In this document: positions 13,801 through 25,938 of the stretch, piece by piece
Numbering within the stretch: the stretch's first letter is position 1
How the letters are laid out: every line of letters starts with the position of its first letter
Source of the DNA: Patiria miniata
Taxonomy: Eukaryota > Echinodermata > Asteroidea > Valvatida > Asterinidae
NCBI RefSeq assembly: GCF_015706575.1
Contig: NW_024037069.1
Span: 32,013,315 to 32,077,314 of the forward strand
Reading direction: 5' to 3'
Length of the DNA stretch: 64,000 bases
Translations under genes and position numbers: made by a program
Notes under the pieces: model-generated
What the model saw: the letters and a program-made list of their open reading frames with translations, nothing else
What the model was told of the DNA's origin: nothing
Databases searched by the model: none

Positions 13801-16800
13801 ACATAAACATGGCGACACTGACAGCCCTTTTTAAAGCTCGGCTTCGTTACTGAATTCGCTTTATCACTTTCAGCTTTTAATGTTCCGATCGAATTTTCAA
13901 TAAAATCACTTGCTTCATTTATCATACAGTCATCACATGCAGTTTAACATTTCTGTAAGAAAACATTGACTAATGTTGACCTGAAATCCGAAAGTTAGGC
14001 ACCCGAAAAGCACTGTTGGGCAGGCGGCGTCGAATGGAGACCACGCCGAGTTTTGGCAAATCCCGGCAACCGTCGTTAAATTCAAAAAAGCACACGACAC
14101 AGCAAAACGTTCGCCCCTCGTACACGATCCGAATGCATACTTGTTGCACAAAATCGTCGTTGAATTTCAAATTTTCGAAATGCAAGCAATGAGTATATAT
14201 TATCAAATCATTTTTCAAAGTTTCAATAAGCAATTAGGCAGTTCATACAACCGGTATTAGTCTCAACAATACCCGGGCGCTATCCGATTGTCGACGAAAC
14301 GAAATTGGCAAACTTCGGACATTTTCGGGAAAAGGAGGCCTTCCTCCCGTTTTAGTCAAGTGACGTATAGTTGTAATACAATGTATTACTAGCTGCTACC
14401 TGACCTAAGCTTCATCAGGAATAATCAGAATCTATTGAAACCAGACTTGGATCGGGACCGGCTACAGGGGAAAAGAGGGCAAATCTAGTCTTTTAGACTT
14501 AGACCCAACCCAACCTCGCAATGAACCCATGGGAACAGTGACCTATAGCATGATGCGACGTTCCAATCAAGTTTCCAAGATCATGAGACGTCCCTCAGCT
14601 AGCTCAGGGGAGGGCCGGCGCTTGTCAGGGATCGAGACCGGCTGAATGAGGGCGGAAAAGTCAAAATCCATTCTTTGACTAAGACCCAACCTCGCAATGA
14701 ACCCAGGGGAACAGGTACCTACCAGTATATCGGACTCCAATACGACGGGCCATTCAGTCGTCCCATGGCGGCAGGATTAAAGACATCATCACTTGATGCT
14801 CGGATGCGCTCATCAGGAATGGTGCCGTCTTCAAGACCCAGTCGCTGACAACTATCTGATGTCAATATCAACATAAAATCATGGATGAAAACTCATCATT
14901 TGGTAACACTTTCACTAAAGACAGCATTCACTCCGAAAAGGTGCACTTGTGCTTAGAGGTAGCGAAAATGTGAAGTTTAAATTTAGTGGTCCCAGAAAAC
15001 CCATCTCTTATATTTAAGAAAAATAATTATGTTCCATCAAAAAGTGCCTACATCCGACTCAGGCTGTTTATCTAACTTGGTTACCATGGCGACCATGGGT
15101 ATCCTGATAAAAGTAGAGAACTCCACCAAATGTTAATGCAGATCGGACGGAACGTTCCGCAGCTAAAACAAGAAGGGTCGTTAGGTTGTGCCCCGCCCCC
15201 CCCCCCCGGGGGAAAATTATGTGCTCTGTAAAAAAAAAAATGCTTCTCAGGGCATGTCGTCTTTATTAAGATCGTAAAATTTCCGTGTTTTTCTTTACAA
15301 TGAAAGTTTAATTTGTGATAACATGCCTTCGTTGGCGAAATGGAGCTCATTTGATACTCGAGATGCACTGCATTGTCTCGGGCATCCTTTCCGTACAAAC
15401 TCCATGAACTGTGCCGTCCATTGGTGCATGTCTGCTGCATCCAGCTCCGGTGGTTGACCGAAGAAACAAACCCTCGCCTTGCTCTCCGCACAGTCCATGA
15501 ATACTAGAACTATCGAATTAAGCACACAGAACACATTCACTGCAATATTTTCATGTCTATATTTCTATTGAAACCACACGATCCAGAGACAAGAAAGCTT
15601 GGATTGTCGAAAACCACATTTTTGTTTTAACTTTGCAAATCAAAGTTTCATAATCAGAGTGTAAAATTACCTACAGATTCGGATATGACTGAGTGACCGA
15701 TAATCTTGGCAATCTTCAATACTTCAACATTCAGTTCATTCTGAAAATCGCAAGGATTTCCTGTACTATAATGACCGCTTATATGAATGTGTTCCCAAAA
15801 CTGTAACGAGAAGGCAACCTGGGGGGGGGGGGGGGGGGGGGAAGGGGGCTTTGTGGGCACGCCCCCCCCCCCCCAGCCCGCCAGAGGCTTTGCTCCGTTT
15901 CGTTGTGCAACGGCCCCTCCCGCTCGCAATTTTTTTGTCTGCAACCAAGTATAGCCAATGACCACAGTGTGCATATATATTTGTTGGTATACCGGAGTGG
16001 TTCTCTGACTTAATTTCCCTTAAAAAATATCCTTTGGAGCCATGCGTCAGCCAAAAAAAATAGGTATTATTTTACCAATTAGTAGGACTTGATCAACACA
16101 ATTCAAGAAAACAAATATCACTGTTTAAATTGTGGTTTAACGGCGCTTGTCATGGATCTGGACTATTCTTGTTCCCTGACCTGACAATAAGCCAGTTTTG
16201 TATTTCAATGACCCGAGGACATTCGGGATCAACCTTGTTCCCATGGGTATGAGATCTTGCTGCGCCATCATGCCTTGCGCGATCTCAAGTGATCAGTAGG
16301 ACTTGATAAACACAATTCAAGAAAACAAATTCGCAGACACAAACCCGCAACCTTCAGCATTGTGACCGCCATCAAAGCGTGTAAGCAAGCCATAGTGAAG
16401 CCACGCTTCCCACCGTGAAATCTAATTTACAATTCACATGACATCACGCAAAAATGTTGGCATGCGTTTTAGGCCTAAGGTGAATGGGCCTTATTCACGA
16501 ATCGGCCATATTGAATTGAACATTAGGTAAATGGAAACAAGTTAATGTTTGATAAATTCCAGTCTGCTTCAATGAATAATTTACCATTTGTAATTAAACA
16601 TTCCCAAATGTTTTAAAAAGCCATATTTAAAAAAAAATGACACTAAAATAAGGCTGCATTGTGCCTGCATCTCATTCAACAGTTAACAATTAATGACTCA
16701 ACAGTTAACAATAATTATTAATAAATCAATTCAGGGAACTTGAACAAAATTTCAAAATCGTGAATAAGGGCCATGAATTTACTAGCCTGCAAAAAGAGAA

Positions 16801-17129
16801 ATCTGTTGAGAAGAGGCAATAATAGTTTAAATAATTTTAAACGAAGGGGGAAATATCGGATTAAAAAGAATGGGCCATGCAGACTGCGGAGAAGAGCGAA
16901 ACTATTTTGCAGGGAAACGAGCTGTAACTCTTGTCATTGTTAACTGATTCTGCAAGAACCCGTAAAAAAAGACCAAAGAAAGAAAGAAAAAAAAATACAA
17001 AACTCCTAGGTTTACAAGAAGGGGAGATGTTCAATGGGTCTTAGCGAAAACGGGGACGATTTCACCGACTTGAGCAAACTTACCACTGATGGTTGCAAAG
17101 AATGACACGATTGCCACGAACCGCGACAT
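10886..17129 (-). CDS. Secreted protein, unknown N-terminal domain plus discoidin (F5/8 type C) domain
   Basis: Six exons with matching phases: 17129-17084, 15760-15671, 15539-15299, 14851-14723, 12120-11931 and 11038-10886, total 849 nt (282 aa). The start codon opens a signal peptide (MSRFVAIVSFFATISG) and the first donor is GTAAGT. Residues about 17-125 form a Cys-containing domain I do not recognise (NPCDFQNELN, MDCAESKARVCFFGQPPELD). Residues about 127-278 are an F5/8 type C fold, starting CQRLGLEDG, continuing WIGVDLLQTTRVSGV and ending ALRFELIQC before the stop. Such domains bind glycans or phospholipids outside cells, so a lectin-like secreted role is inferred. The start of exon 2 (acceptor ACAG at about 15761-15764) was chosen to keep phase 1 and is the weakest junction. 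Confidence 0.85.
11600..11881. mobile_element. piggyBac-like MITE (282 bp)
   Basis: Terminal inverted repeats are CCCTCCGACGCAGA and CCCTCCGATGCAGA. TTAA occurs at both edges (11594-11597, with two extra A, and 11882-11885). The left duplicate preserves the empty site with a single TTAA, so this is an insertion made after duplication. TTAA targets and CCC-starting ends fit piggyBac-type elements. It is non-coding and lies in the last intron of the discoidin gene. Confidence 0.8.
12931..13265. mobile_element. PIF/Harbinger-like MITE, truncated copy
   Basis: Duplicate of the partial copy at 2250-2590, carried in the right segmental copy. It starts GGCCAAAAAAGTCTCTGG, keeps GTCGGCTGATGACTGCAAA and lacks a right terminus. 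Confidence 0.65.
16131..16289. repeat. Extra copy of a block found near 1.9 kb
   Basis: The run from TGGTTTAACGGCGCTTGTCA to GCGATCTCAAG matches about 1903-2060 of the left duplicate. The site matching that block in the right duplicate (about 12687-12740) lacks its central portion of about 105 bp. The block is flanked by a repeated stretch of about 35 bp around GGACTTGATMAACACAATTC, which occurs once in the left copy. Confidence 0.75.
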
Positions 17130-18405
17130 GATTATTCACTTCCACAAATCTGGTCTACTAAATTTGCGGACAAAATTCGTTGGCTGTGCTCATCTACACC
17201 AACCGAGAAACAATGCTGAGTCTGTTTACATAGGTTCGCGCCAGACTGAAACTTGCTACGAGAGTTGAACAAGAGCACTGACATTTCGAGGTTACATCAC
17301 AGGCGTTTTAACGGATTGCATAAATTGGGTGGACAAAGTCACTTTAAATAAATGAGCTTTTCACCAAAAATTAAAAATCGGTTGCGACATTGCAGGAAAA
17401 AAACAGAATCAAATCAACGTTTGAGTGCCTCGCACTCAAGTTGATCAAGACAACTTTGTTACCAGCTTGAGTAAACCAAGCATGAAGAACGTGGCGCCAT
17501 ACCACTAGCCAATGAGTGAGTAAACTCAGTAAAAAAGTACGGTATACCCTAATAATCGACGGCGGCATTGCGCCCATAGACCAATCCTGGCACGCTATCA
17601 CGGAGGCCCCCCTCAGTGGCGAGATCTAGCTATTGTTCAGATAATAGGTACGTCATGGAAAAGTCGCTTTGTACAATAGCTATATACAACGCCTTCGTCT
17701 AGTAAAGGGGGCCGTGAGAGTATCATGTGCCAGGATTCGTCTATGTCTTCCACATGATGATACGCGCCATAACTTATTATTACAAATACACACTATATGT
17801 GTTTGATTGTAGGAGATTTTTAAAAACATTGAATTTGGACGACGTCGCGTCCGGATGAAAATATTCAATTATTAAAAGACTTTGTAAGCATCTTCATCCA
17901 GCCTTTCAAAGGAAGCTGCAGTTTAGGAAGCAACTGACCTTATGAAGAATACTTTGAACTGAGAGGAAATTAGAAAGAAAAAAAAAAGAAGAAGAAACAG
18001 AATAATTATTGAAGTCATGGAATTCCTTTCAGTTTATGTCGCGGCGAAATAAACCCCTCCCTCATGCGAGTGACAAGTTGGAAGTGAAAGCGTAAAGTTA
18101 GGTATTACAATCTAAGGTGAATGATACCCACTGAGACCAAAGTTGGAAGATGTCAACAAAATAACCAACTCTTCATTTGTATGCGAGAGTTGAAGGACTG
18201 GCCATCAGTTTGGCTACTTCGATGCGTGCCCGATGGACGATAAGCCACATTAACCTAATGAATGGATAGTGGTAGAAATGGCGCAATGGTTATTGGAATT
18301 ACGTATGATCGTAATACCAATTCTGGTATGGACTCAGTAGCTTCGTCCATCAGCAGAATGGACGCTGGTTACCTCCAACTTTCTCTGATTAAGTTCGACT
18401 ATCTG

Positions 18406-19208
18406 TACTGCACTCTCCGGTTTTTTTTCTCGTTTTTTACATATAATTATGCGTCGTGTTTTATGTTTGTTTACTTTTTTTCGGGGGGGGGGGGGGGTGC
18501 TAGTCAAAAGTGTTGTTTTTTTTAGGGACCCCCCCCCCCACGCATAAGCTAGCTGCGTATGACCTCTCAATGTTTTACTGGAACCCCGCTTGAAAAGTTG
18601 ACTGTGAACTCGGGAAAGTGATTAGATATTTGACTTGATTTTCAAACGAGAATAGTTTTATGATGTTAAGGAAATGATAACATCTTTATTTTTCTGAGTT
18701 GTGCACAACGTTGAAGTAAACTCGTTAGGCAGGCCCGCACCAAGTGGGGCTAGACCGAGTAGCTAGTAATTTGGTCCCTATAGTCCGTGGGACGAGAGGT
18801 CGAAAACGCTTTAGTTTTCGAGATAGGCGATCTGGTGGGCCGAATTTTATAAAACTTTCCAGACATGTAGATTATGACGTACAATATCTAAAAAAACATT
18901 GCTCCCCGATCCACAGTTTGTTTGGGAATGAGAAAATCTCGGATAAAAACGCCGAAAATTCTGCATGAGGAAAAACATAAGAAACAGCGCCCTCTATTGA
19001 CACAGTCAGATACCTTTTCACACGCAATGGGTGCTTGCCAGATAATGCTTCTCTTAAGTTTCATATTACATGCATATTCTAGATTTTTGTTATTATTTCT
19101 CATCAGGATGCCAAATCATTTTCATTACAGTTTGTCCAACTTAAAATGATCAATTTTTAAGATCGAATGTTATGTATTAGCTACATGTACATAAACATTG
19201 ATTGGTAT
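18406..19208. other. Unassigned stretch before the LTR element
   Basis: Contains T, G and C homopolymer runs around 18420-18540, with no convincing exon, RNA gene or terminal repeat. It ends in GTAT, the 4-bp duplication that flanks the LTR element. Confidence 0.55.
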
Positions 19209-19854
19209 TGTAGCGGACTTTACCAGGCGGCGTCTGCCGCTGACTAAATAATGGGCTTCGGCCTCCACGACGAGCGGTAACCGCAGAGGCCTGAGGGGCG
19301 GACTCGTTTTGGGGGAAGTCTACCTCCAGGCGCCTAGGTCTGCACACCACGCACACACGCTCACCACACAAGGGTAGACACGTCAAAGATTATGCACCAC
19401 ACCAGGCTTTTTATATACTTGAACTGGTTGATTTATTCAAGGCAATTCACAGGTTCCTATATAGGCGCTAATTACAGGGTTGATTCGTACACCAACGATG
19501 ATTATCTCTTGGGGACTTTATAATTAAGAATCACAAACAATCACCAATCGGGTAATTACAATAGACATCGGGACCGATAAGCCTAAGACGCAGCTACTCA
19601 CCCCGCAACCAGGGTTCACGGGGTAAAGCCTAATCCCACCACTCCAACAGCCAGCGAGCAACGGCAGAGCGTACTTGCTTTCGTCCGCACGGAGCAAGAG
19701 CAAGCAGCGGAAAGACGCCCGCGACGCACGTGCAGCGCGCTTAAATACACTGCACGCAGAGCACCAGCGACGTGCACTGCCGCACGGAACGCAGCCCGCG
19801 CACCAGCGCTCAGCAGCTACGGAAGCCCAGTGCGCGAAGCAATATTTCGTTACA
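19209..19854 (-). repeat. Terminal repeat of the gypsy element, left copy
   Basis: Runs from TGTAGCGGAC to TTTCGTTACA. Its right 255 bp or so match 27396-27649 with about three differences. Confidence 0.85.
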
Positions 19855-20059
19855 CAGCCGCACCTCAAGGCTGGTCAGTCCCCTTGACCATTCAGCTTAG
19901 CAAAACTTTAAAAGAAATATTGCGCCTTAAGTAAGGTGTCCTAAAGTCTCTTAGGTGTTTGTTTAAACAAGAACAATACTGACCTAATTTTAAAAAGTCT
20001 TTAAACTTCAGAAAACTACGTAAGACTTTCTTATACAAAAATAAAAGGCTACAAATCTC

Positions 20060-20237
20060 TTTCATAAAACTTTAGTTAAATAACATTAAGACCCTATCCT
20101 CAAGAGCCTATACAGGTTTAACTTTAAACCTAAGGTCTTTTACAAAAACTCCTTCATAAAACTTAAGTTAAACAACAATAAAACCTTATCCTTATAAGAG
20201 CCTTTACAGGTTTGACTTTAAACCTGAGATCTTTTAT
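20060..20237. repeat. Two tandem units of about 85 bp inside the gypsy element
   Basis: Two units each contain CTTCATAAAACTT, an ACAGGTTT word, CTTTAAACCT and TCTTTTA. They lie in the AT-rich segment between the last ORF and the left terminal repeat. Confidence 0.7.
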
Positions 20238-20349
20238 CAGAAACATTGACGCCTAACGCTAAAATACCTAGAAGGTCGAACTCGGCAACACTAAAAAAAT
20301 CCTTCAAGGTGTTAACATCAAACTTAAAAGTTTAAACGTCCCTGTACAG

Positions 20350-21741
20350 CTATGGTTTTCTGTTCACTGCAACTCCCGCCTGGAAACTGCAGTCGAAGAC
20401 CCGCTTTGTCTTGTCCTTCGTTACTCTCTCTCCATCCACGTAGACTTCCCGTACGTCAGTCTCTGCCACCCGCCGAACATTGCTGATCATGGCGTCAACT
20501 AGGTCGTTATCCTTGTAGGGTGCTCCTGCTTGGTCACCCTCCGTCCTCACCAGCCTGCACAGGTGTCTACTCTGACCAGGTGGTGCGGTGCCCGGCTCTT
20601 TCCCCTTGGACTCCGCTTGCTCAGCATAGGGCCGTAAGTAAACAACATCGAATTCTCGAGACGTTTCACCTTTGATTACCTTGTCGTCGCCCTTGTATAG
20701 GTAGGTCTCCTTTACCTCCCTCCAGCGGACCATTTGTCCAGGCAGCAGCTTGTTGATCTGGAAGGGTGTGGATGGCATGCGCAGGCCCTCCGTCTCTGCG
20801 GCGCCTTCCACGGGATTTTCTCCCAGACCACGAATCAACCTCATCATGCTTAACGGTTTTCCTCCTGGCCTGACAGGTCGCCATTCTCGCTGTGGGCTCC
20901 CGGACCCCTCATTCTCCCACATACTCGGTGATGCAGACACCATTATCTCCGGTACACTCTCATCCTCACCATCCGCTGCAGTTGTGGGTATCTCGACCTC
21001 TGTGGCCGCTTGCGGCACGTCCGTGCCCAGCAAATCACCTCCTGAGGTGTTTTCTGCTGCTACAGATACCACCACCTGTGTAGGTGACTCAGCTTTCTCC
21101 TTTGCTTTCTCAGAGCTGGAGAGCTCCATCGCCTCGTCGTCGGGGGCACGAGAGATCGTGGAAGGAGCCTTCACCCTGCGCGCCCTTGTGGCCGGTCGCT
21201 CCTCCTCAACCTGGCGTTCATTTGGTGCTCTTGACACTGTTGCTGGGGCACTTTCACCTCGAAGGCGCTTCTTTGATGGCTTGTCTCCGGCATCAGTCGC
21301 TCGGCTACGCTTTCTCTCGTTGTTACCGGCGTCCGGGTGGTCACTGCCCCGTCCAGAAGAGCCTGACTTTGTCTCTGCCTTGCGTCTGGCTTCATTATCC
21401 CTCTCGGCTGTGGTAGGGTGGTCCTCATGAGAGCGGTGGCCTGACTCTTCGATGTTAGAGCGCCTAGCACGCTCTCTGGATTCGTACGTCTCAGCTCTAA
21501 TCTGGCTTACTTCTCTCTGTGCCGATGGGTGACAGTCACGATAGTGGGCCCGTAGGTTATCCCGTCTGTTGTTTCTGTGCTCACATTGCCCACACCAATA
21601 ATATTCTTGCGGGCCATGCTCCACCTTGATGTGTCGCTCCAAACTGCGCTTGTGCAGAAACACATCATGGCAGGTGGGGCACTCCACTGTCGCTGCTTCA
21701 TCAAGGTCCCTTGGTGTCTTCTTCGGCGGTGATTTTCTCAT
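20350..21741 (-). mobile_element. Gypsy element: additional ORF with two C2H2 zinc fingers
   Basis: A 463-aa frame lying downstream of integrase. Residues about 20-75 hold two C2H2 fingers (CPTCHDVF...HIKVEH and CGQCEHRN...HYRDCH). A middle region is rich in charged and Ser/Thr/Pro residues with basic patches (KPSKKRLRG) that could act as nuclear signals. The C-terminal third (MVRWREVKETYLYKG, FDVVYLRPY) is unrecognised. There is no signal peptide or membrane segment, so it does not look like an envelope gene. Extra ORFs in this position are known in some gypsy lineages. A nucleic-acid-binding role is inferred from the fingers only. Confidence 0.8.
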
Positions 21742-21918
21742 GATGATGACTCTGTCGACAAATTACAGAATGAAATTACGGTTAGTCCTCACTGCTATCT
21801 TAAACCTTTAGGGTGTCTACTTTTTACAACTCATTCACTCTCTCCTCACACACCCACGCCTCAGAGGAGGTGATTCCCTGGGTTAACCCTACGTAGGTCC
21901 CGCTTTCTATGTGTGATG

Positions 21919-24900
21919 TTACAAGTAACGTTGTGGTTTACGGCGATGCCTAGGTGGATTTCTTCTCCCGGCTACAGGTTCAAGAGTCTCTCTTTGGCTT
22001 TCTTCTTGCACTTCTAGGGTTTCTGGTATTTCTTGCAATGGTTCACTAAGCTCCCTAGCTTCTTCCGCTTCCACTCCCTCATATAGAGTCTCTTCTAACG
22101 CCTCAGCGTTTTCCACTCCTACTATCTCTGATTCTCCTTCTTGTCTCTGTGGTTGACGAGGTGTTCCATGTGGTTCTGTCCCATCCCAAGGCACGAGTGG
22201 GCGACCTTCATAGGGCTTTAGTCGGTCGAAATGAACAACTTTCTTCTTGCCCCGTCGGTTCCTCTGAATTCTGAAAGTGACCTCCGATAGCTTCTTCAAA
22301 ATAAGGTAAGGTCCCTCCCACCTCCGTTGCAACTTAGGTGACAGGCCTTTTTTCTTACTCGGGTTGTGTAACCAAACAAACTGCCCGGTCCTTAGCGTCG
22401 TTGAACTTGTCTTGTGGTCGTAGTATTTCTTCTGCCGCCTTGCACTGTTTTTTAGGTGCTCCCTGGCCTTTTCGTGCGCAAATCGCATTCCTTCCCGTAA
22501 GTCGTAAGCATAATCGCTTCTGACATCTCCCTCATCCTTGTCTGAGGAAACCCTAGTGGTCAAGTCTAGAGGCAAGAGCACCTCCCGGCCTAACATTAGC
22601 ATGTTAGGTGTTTCCCCCGTGGATTCGTGTGGTGTTGCCCGGTAGGCGAACGTTGCAAGTGCCACCTTCTCATCCCAATCGCGTTGACGTCGATGGGGTT
22701 CTATCATCACAGCAACCATACTGAGCAAGGTCCGGTTGAAGCCCTCTATCATCCCATCCGATTTTGCGTTGTATGGTGTCGTACGCGTCTTTTTAATCCC
22801 CAGAACCTTGCACATCTCTCCAAACACCTGGGATTCAAAGTTCCTTCCCTGGTCTGAATGTAGCTCGACGGGGACTCCGAACCTACACACAAATTCCATA
22901 ACTAACTTCTGAGCCACAGTCACTGCTCTCTCGTCAGGCACTGGATACGCTTCTATCCATTTGCTAAAGTAGTCGCCAACGACTAACACATATTTGTTGC
23001 CACGTTCAGTTTCTGGAAGAGGTCCAAGGATGTCCAGTGCCACACGCTGCATTGGGGCACCAACTACGTACTGTTGCAGTGGGGCTCTTCGACGTTTAGT
23101 AGGCGACTTCTTTGAGGCGCAGGTGTCGCACTGCCTGACAAAGGACCTAACATCGGCATTCATCCCAGACCAAAAAAATCTTTGGCGCACCTTTGCCAGT
23201 GTTTTCTTCTGACCAAGGTGTCCTCCTGTCAGTCCCCCATGAAGTTCGTCCACTACCTCCTGTCGATGTGGTTTTGGCACAATAACCTGGTATCTTATCT
23301 GCCCGCCATCATCCGACTCCCACCTCTTACACAAGAGTCCTTTTCTAATTTCTATCTGGTCCCACCGCAGCCAATACGACTTCACTGAAGGCGAACTTGA
23401 TGTAATCTCTGACCACTCTGGTCTAGGTGTGGCAGCAGCCTTCGCCCTTAGGATCCAACCAAGTGTTTGATCGTCCTCCTGTTCCCGTCTCCATGATTCG
23501 TGTGCTACTGTTGGTTCTATTGTCACAATTCGTACTGTAGGTTCTTCCACGGGTTACGCCTCGTCTCCTCTTTGGTTCACGTCGCCTGGATAGGTCTTTG
23601 CTGTTATATCTCTGTCATCCATACCACACTGTGGACACGGCCGGCGCGAGAGACCATCCGCGTTTCCATGGGAACGTCCTGCCCTGTGAACTATGGTGAT
23701 ATCGTACTCGCTGAGTACCTGTAGCCAACGTGCTATTTGGCCCAGTGGATCGCGGAAGTTGAGTATCCACCGGAGTGCCCCGTGGTCAGTTCTTATGGTG
23801 ATTTTCTGTCCGTAAATGTAAGGCCTATACTGCTTCAAAAAGACCACAACTGCCAAAAGCTCTTTGCGTGTAACGCAATAGTTCTTCTCTGGTTTGCTCA
23901 GGGCCCTGCTTCCATAGGCAATGACTCTTTCCTGTCCATCCACCAACTGAGAAAGAACAGCACCTATGCCTACGTTGCTGGCGTCTGTATCAAGGATGTA
24001 ATCTTCTTCAGGGTTAGGGTAAGCCAATATAGGTGCCTCTTGGAGCAGTCCCTTGAGCCGTTGAAACGATGTTTCACAATCGTCGTCCCACTTAAACGGC
24101 CTTCCTTTCTCCGTCAAGCGATGCAGGGGTCGGGCTTTGTCGGCGAATCCCTTCACGAAACGCCTATAATATGACGCCAATCCTATGAAACTTTGCACCT
24201 CGGTTACAGTTGTTGGAGTCGGCCAGTCGCGTACTACCCGTATCTTCTCTGGATCCGTAGCAACGCCCTCGCTTGATACGACATGCCCTAGGTACAACAC
24301 CTGCTGCTTGAACAACTCACACTTTTTTGGCTTAAGTTTCAGACCCGCGCCTCGAAGGCGTTGAAAGACCACCTCAAGGCGTCTTAGCTCTTCTTCTACA
24401 GTCTTGGCAAAGATGATTACGTCATCCAGATACACTAGGAGCATGTCCCATTGGAGGCCCGCCAAAACCCGCTCCATTAACCTCTCAAATGTGGAGGGGG
24501 CATTGCAGAGGCCGAATGGCATGACCCGCCAGCAGTACAGACCACCGCGGACCACGAATGCTGATTTCTTCTTGGCCTCGTCGTCTAGCTCTACCTGCCA
24601 ATACCCTGCAGCGAGATCCAACGTGGAAAACCACTTGGCCCCTGCCAAGGTGTCTAGTGTATCATCGATACGCGGTATTGGGTATGCGTCCTTTATTGTC
24701 AATGAGTTCAGGCGGCGATAGTCAATACAGAATCTCTTTGTCCCGTCTTTCTTGTTTACAAGCACGACGTTGGATGCCCATGGACTGTCTGATTGTTCTA
24801 TCTGTCCACCAGCAAGCAACTTCTGCACTTGACGTGTTATCTCCTCTTGTTCTTTTGGCGAATATCTTCTCGGTTTTTGCTTCACAGGCGCTGCATCGCC

Positions 24901-25938
24901 CGTTTCAATGTGATGCTTGACACAGTCTGTCCTACCAATGTCCTCATCGCCTCTGGAGAACACATCTTGGTTTTTCTGCAATAACTTAGCAATGTCGTTG
25001 TGGTATTTTTGGTCCACTCCCTGCTTGCATCTGCTAAATAAATCTGCAAGGTGATCAGGAACGTCTTGTGATCCAGCCGCTTGAGAATGTGCACCTTGTG
25101 TCTCCTCTATCTCGTCCACCTCTACAGGCGTAAGGTAGCCAGCCATAGTCCCTCTACGGACTACGCATTCACGCCTACCCGGGTTAAACACACGGATCGG
25201 CAGAACACCCTGTTCTGCAGTCACCACTGTCCGTGCCACAAGCATTCCCCTGTCGGAAATATCATTCCGGTCAGCCGGCTCAATTACTCCAATGCCGTTA
25301 ACCTGCACCTTGCCAGTTACGTGCCCTTGTAAAATTGCTTCGTGTCCAGCAGGCACCCTTGTAGTCCGTCCAATGACGATTCTTGCACAAAAAGCTGACC
25401 CCATTCCATCACTACACTGCACCCGCTCGCCATTGACGGATAGTTCTAGTGTTCTGAAGTTAAGTGTTCCGCACGTCGGTAGCAAAAAATCCATGCCCAA
25501 GATGCCATCCATTGTCGGACAGGCTCCAAATGTTGCATATACAGCGTGCGTCGTCTTTCCTACCTGCACCTCCATCCAGGCGCTGCCCAGTGTCGCTATA
25601 ACTGAACCATCAGCATTCCTAATGTGTGTTCCATCTGCTTGAAGGTGGGGTCTTCGTTCGGGTGAGATTTTATAATACAATGCGGATGAAAGGAATGTGT
25701 CCGTGGCTCCGGTGTCTATCAGCAGTTTCGCATGCTGCCCCCGTATCACTGCAGGAACATACATGCCTCCCTTTGCGCTCGCCTTTGGCAATCTTGTGTT
25801 TTTGTCTGCGCGCTCGCCTGTTACTGGTCGTGCGTCTTGTTGTTTTGGCCCTCGTCTCCAGGCAGCTTTCCCTCGGGCCTCTGGGTCGGCTGCAGCCCGT
25901 TTCCCGACTTCTTCCCCTCTTCCGCAGTGGCTCTGCAA
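21919..25938 (-). mobile_element. Gypsy element: pol region
   Basis: Domains in order on the minus strand: aspartic protease (LLIDTGATDTFLSS), reverse transcriptase (FSTLDLAAGYWQ, catalytic YLDDVIIFAK), RNase H (ILDTDASNVGIG, RTDHGALRW), integrase with an HHCC zinc finger (HGGLTGGHLG ... CDTCASKK), a DDE core (ALDILGPLP, HSDQGRNFES) and a GPY-type module (RRWEGPYLIL). It overlaps the gag frame by about 118 bp in another frame, the arrangement in elements that make Gag-Pol by programmed frameshifting. Confidence 0.92.

Larger units (their letters stand above)
10829..18405. repeat. Segmental duplication, right copy
   Basis: Matches 333-8873 in direct orientation. Private features are a 282-bp piggyBac-like MITE (11600-11881), an added block of about 155 bp (16131-16289) and a longer G run near 15820. 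It lacks 4341-5552 of the left copy. It carries the better-preserved discoidin gene. Confidence 0.92.

Noticed and set aside
15800-15850. Long G run (C run on the minus strand) as the acceptor tract for discoidin exon 2
   Set aside because: Splicing at the adjacent CAG gives phase 0 and a stop when joined to the signal-peptide exon. The ACAG site inside keeps the frame.
20750-21430. Plus-strand frames of 100-226 aa inside the gypsy element
   Set aside because: They are antisense shadows of the GC-rich retrotransposon frames.
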